A stretch of DNA of 64,000 bases. It comes from Bradyrhizobium manausense. GTDB taxonomy: Bacteria > Pseudomonadota > Alphaproteobacteria > Rhizobiales > Xanthobacteraceae. Positions 61,557 to 64,000 of the stretch are shown piece after piece; the stretch's first letter is position 1, and the number at the start of each line of letters is the position of its first letter. The notes below the pieces were generated by a model, which was not told where the DNA came from, did no database searches, and saw only the letters and a program-made list of their open reading frames with translations. The DNA lies in contig NZ_JAFCJI010000003.1 of assembly GCF_018131105.1 (NCBI RefSeq), positions 124,001 to 188,000 of the forward strand, read 5' to 3'. Made by a program: the position numbers and the translations under genes.

Positions 61557-62759
61557 TCAGGCTGCGGGGCGGATCAGGCTGCGGTGATGCGGCGGGAGCG
61601 GCCGGGACAGCGTGGTGATCAGCTCCTGGATCGAACTCAAATTATGCACGGGACGGAATTCGTCAACGTGCGGCAGCATCATTTTGATGCCTTGGGCCTT
61701 GGCCTCAAAGCCGCCGAAGCGCAGCAGAGGGTTCAGCCAGATCAGGCGCCGGCAGGAGCGGTGCAGCCGATCCATCTCGAAGGCGAGCCTGGAATCGGCC
61801 TCCCGCTCCAGTCCGTCAGAGATCAGCAGCACGATGGCGCCCTGGCTCAGTACGCGCCGCGCCCACAATTTGTTGAAGTTGTGCAGCGAGGCCGAGATCC
61901 TCGTGCCGCCGGCCCAGTCCTCGACCGAGGCCGAGCAGCTCGCCAGCGCCTCGTCGGGATCGCGCTGGCGCAGTGCGCGCGTCACATTGGTGAGCCGCGT
62001 GCCGAACAGGAACACCGAGACGCGCTTGCGCGCATCGCCGATGGCATGCAGGAAGTGCAGGAACAGGCGGGTGTATTCGCTCATCGAGCCGGAGATATCG
62101 AGCAGCGCCACGATCGGGGCCGGCTTCTCGATCCGACCGAGGCGGTGAATGTCGATGATGTCGCCGCCGGTGCGCAAGGACGCACGCAGCGTGCGGCGCA
62201 TGTCGAGCCGCAGGCCGCGCGGATCGGGCTGATGCCGGCGCGTCAGAAGCTCGGCTTGCGGCAGGTGCATCTTCTCGATGGCCCGGAGCGCTTCCGTGAT
62301 TTCGGCCGCGCTCATCTGCGCAAAGTCCTTCTTCTGAAGGATTTCCTTGTCGGAGACCGACAGGCGCAGATCCTGCTCCTGGTGCTGCGGCGTCTCGGTC
62401 ATGTGCGGCTGCGACATCGCCTCCTGCACGCGGCGCGCGCCGGCCTGCGGCTTCTTCTTGGCCTGCTCCGGCAGCGGCACCGAATCGAGCATGTGCTTCC
62501 ATTCCTCCGAGGCACGGAAGAACAGGTTGAAGGCCTGCTTGAAGATCAGCGCATGCTCGTGGCGCATGACGAAGATCGACTCCAGCGTGGTGAAGACGTC
62601 GGCGCGGTTGCCGATGTCGATCACCTGCAACGCGCCCATGGCATCGATCACCGCGCCCGGCCCGACCGGCATGCCCGCAGAGCGCAGCGCGCGGGCAAAG
62701 CCGACGATGTTGTCGGCAAACTGCTCGGTCTGCTCAGGGGCAAGGTGGTTGATGGCCAT
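61557..62759 (-). CDS. coxE: VWA domain-containing CoxE-family protein
   Basis: A 400-residue CoxE protein with an N-terminal helical part and a C-terminal von Willebrand A domain. PIVALLDISGSMSEYTRLFLHF carries the DxSxS MIDAS motif, and VLLISDGLERE supplies the later Asp. CoxE works with the AAA ATPase CoxD to insert sulfur/copper into the active site of CO dehydrogenase-type enzymes. It precedes the split XdhC genes by 11 bases. The upstream gap holds a family B repeat. The start ATG 62759 has a weak ribosome site. Confidence 0.92.
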   Translation of the reverse strand: MAINHLAPEQTEQFADNIVGFARALRSAGMPVGPGAVIDAMGALQVIDIGNRADVFTTLESIFVMRHEHALIFKQAFNLFFRASEEWKHMLDSVPLPEQAKKKPQAGARRVQEAMSQPHMTETPQHQEQDLRLSVSDKEILQKKDFAQMSAAEITEALRAIEKMHLPQAELLTRRHQPDPRGLRLDMRRTLRASLRTGGDIIDIHRLGRIEKPAPIVALLDISGSMSEYTRLFLHFLHAIGDARKRVSVFLFGTRLTNVTRALRQRDPDEALASCSASVEDWAGGTRISASLHNFNKLWARRVLSQGAIVLLISDGLEREADSRLAFEMDRLHRSCRRLIWLNPLLRFGGFEAKAQGIKMMLPHVDEFRPVHNLSSIQELITTLSRPLPPHHRSLIRPAA

Positions 62760-62778
62760 GGTCTCGTATCCATCCCCT

Positions 62779-62882
62779 CGTCATTCCGGGGCACGCGAAG
62801 CGTGAGCCCGGAATGCATTTTTCCGCAATCCCTGCCGCCTGATGGATTCCGGGCTCGCGCTCACGCGCGCCCCGGAATGACG
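62779..62882. repeat. dispersed palindromic repeat, family B
   Basis: CGTCATTCCGGGGCACG and CGCGCCCCGGAATGACG ends with inner TGAGCCCGGAATGCAT and GATGGATTCCGGGCTC arms. About 104 bases, filling the gap between coxD and coxE. It is the same family as the element at 10512. Confidence 0.87.
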
Positions 62883-62884
62883 AA

Positions 62885-63790
<906 letters not shown>

Positions 63791-63852
63791 GAAAGAGCCA
63801 GTCTCGCTACGCCCCTATGAGGGACAACGTTTGGCCGAGGCGTGAGGTTCAC

Positions 63853-64000
63853 TCACTCCTTGGCGTTGGCGGCGTCGAGGGCACGCCGCGTCAGCACGCC
63901 GATGAGATGGGCACGGTATTCGGCGCTGCCGTGGATGTCGCTGTTCAGCCCGTCCGCCGGCACCTCGATGCCATCGAGCACCTTGGACGAGAACCGCTTC
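63853..64000 (-). CDS. molybdenum hydroxylase FAD-binding (medium) subunit, C-terminal end only
   Basis: The last 49 codons of a gene running off the right edge. The frame reads KRFSSKVLDGIEVPADGLNS, then DIHGSAEYRAHLIGVLTRRA, and ends LDAANAKE-stop. The G-S-A-E-Y-R-A-H-L block is the usual ending of CoxM/FAD-binding subunits of CO dehydrogenase or xanthine dehydrogenase families. It is on the same strand as coxD, 62 bases upstream of it, so the structural genes of the enzyme matured by CoxD/E and XdhC probably lie outside the window. Confidence 0.82.
   Translation of the reverse strand, partial: KRFSSKVLDGIEVPADGLNSDIHGSAEYRAHLIGVLTRRALDAANAKE

Overview
The window is high-GC, densely coding DNA typical of a Bradyrhizobium-type alphaproteobacterium. 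Supporting signs are the product profile, the short 4-bp gene overlaps, an alphaproteobacterial RpoH-type promoter and CIRCE operator before groESL, many ABC uptake systems, molybdenum-hydroxylase maturation genes, and several copies of the dispersed palindromic repeats (two sequence families plus a third hairpin family) usual in such genomes. The genus is an inference; no rRNA or tRNA gene lies in the window. I see no insertion sequence, phage, CRISPR array or plasmid function. It reads as ordinary chromosome.

Layout. 1-5.7 kb: crotonase (5' cut by the window edge), quinone oxidoreductase, 2-hydroxychromene-2-carboxylate isomerase-like protein, Nu-class-like GST, a MetE C-terminal-type methionine synthase, a CxxC hypothetical and xanthine phosphoribosyltransferase. 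5.7-12.2 kb: a CinA-type molybdopterin-fold protein, then the ATP-grasp / alpha-E / transglutaminase / (AhpD-like) / Anbu-peptidase locus, a conserved but biochemically uncharacterised peptide-tagging-like system, followed by an SDR. 12.4-19.1 kb: a complete ribitol catabolic operon (binding protein, single-cassette ATPase, permease, ribitol 2-dehydrogenase, D-ribulokinase) with an AraC regulator upstream. 19.3-24.5 kb: MFS exporter, nucleoside transporter, rhomboid protease, cupin with a histone-like basic tail, Usg. 24.7-26.9 kb: groESL with an RpoH-type promoter, CIRCE and terminator. 27-30 kb: signal peptidase I, a divergent LysR / isochorismatase-hydrolase pair and a GST.

30-38.9 kb: a branched-chain-amino-acid-type ABC operon (binding protein, livH, livM, livG, livF, a third ATPase-like protein without a signature motif, and an aldehyde dehydrogenase). 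It is divergent from an RpiR regulator plus SDR. Its Tat-exported binding protein carries an in-frame TAA at codon 56, so the transporter may be crippled unless the base is a sequencing error. 38.9-46 kb: a Tlde1/YkuD-like L,D-transpeptidase protein, a FecR protein paired with a CHASE2 nucleotide cyclase behind a perfect 18-bp palindrome, and a GT39 / GT2-GtrA glycosyltransferase pair. 46-50.9 kb: small secreted proteins, the DUF72-DUF488 pair, a PhzF isomerase and a second membrane cyclase. 50.9-54.6 kb: a TetR-controlled HlyD/ABC-2 export operon with a 22-bp palindromic operator. 54.6-58.9 kb: an ArsR-SRPBCC-GFA operon, DUF2000, a CYTH-CHAD protein with a Pho-box-like sequence at its start, and a DUF4189 protein. 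58.9-64 kb: maturation genes of a CO-dehydrogenase-like molybdenum hydroxylase (MoeA-MobA fusion, split XdhC, CoxE, CoxD) and the tail of its FAD-binding subunit, which runs off the window.

The best candidates for little-described biology are the ATP-grasp/Anbu locus, the signature-less ABC protein embedded in the Liv-type operon, and the FecR/CHASE2-cyclase pair.
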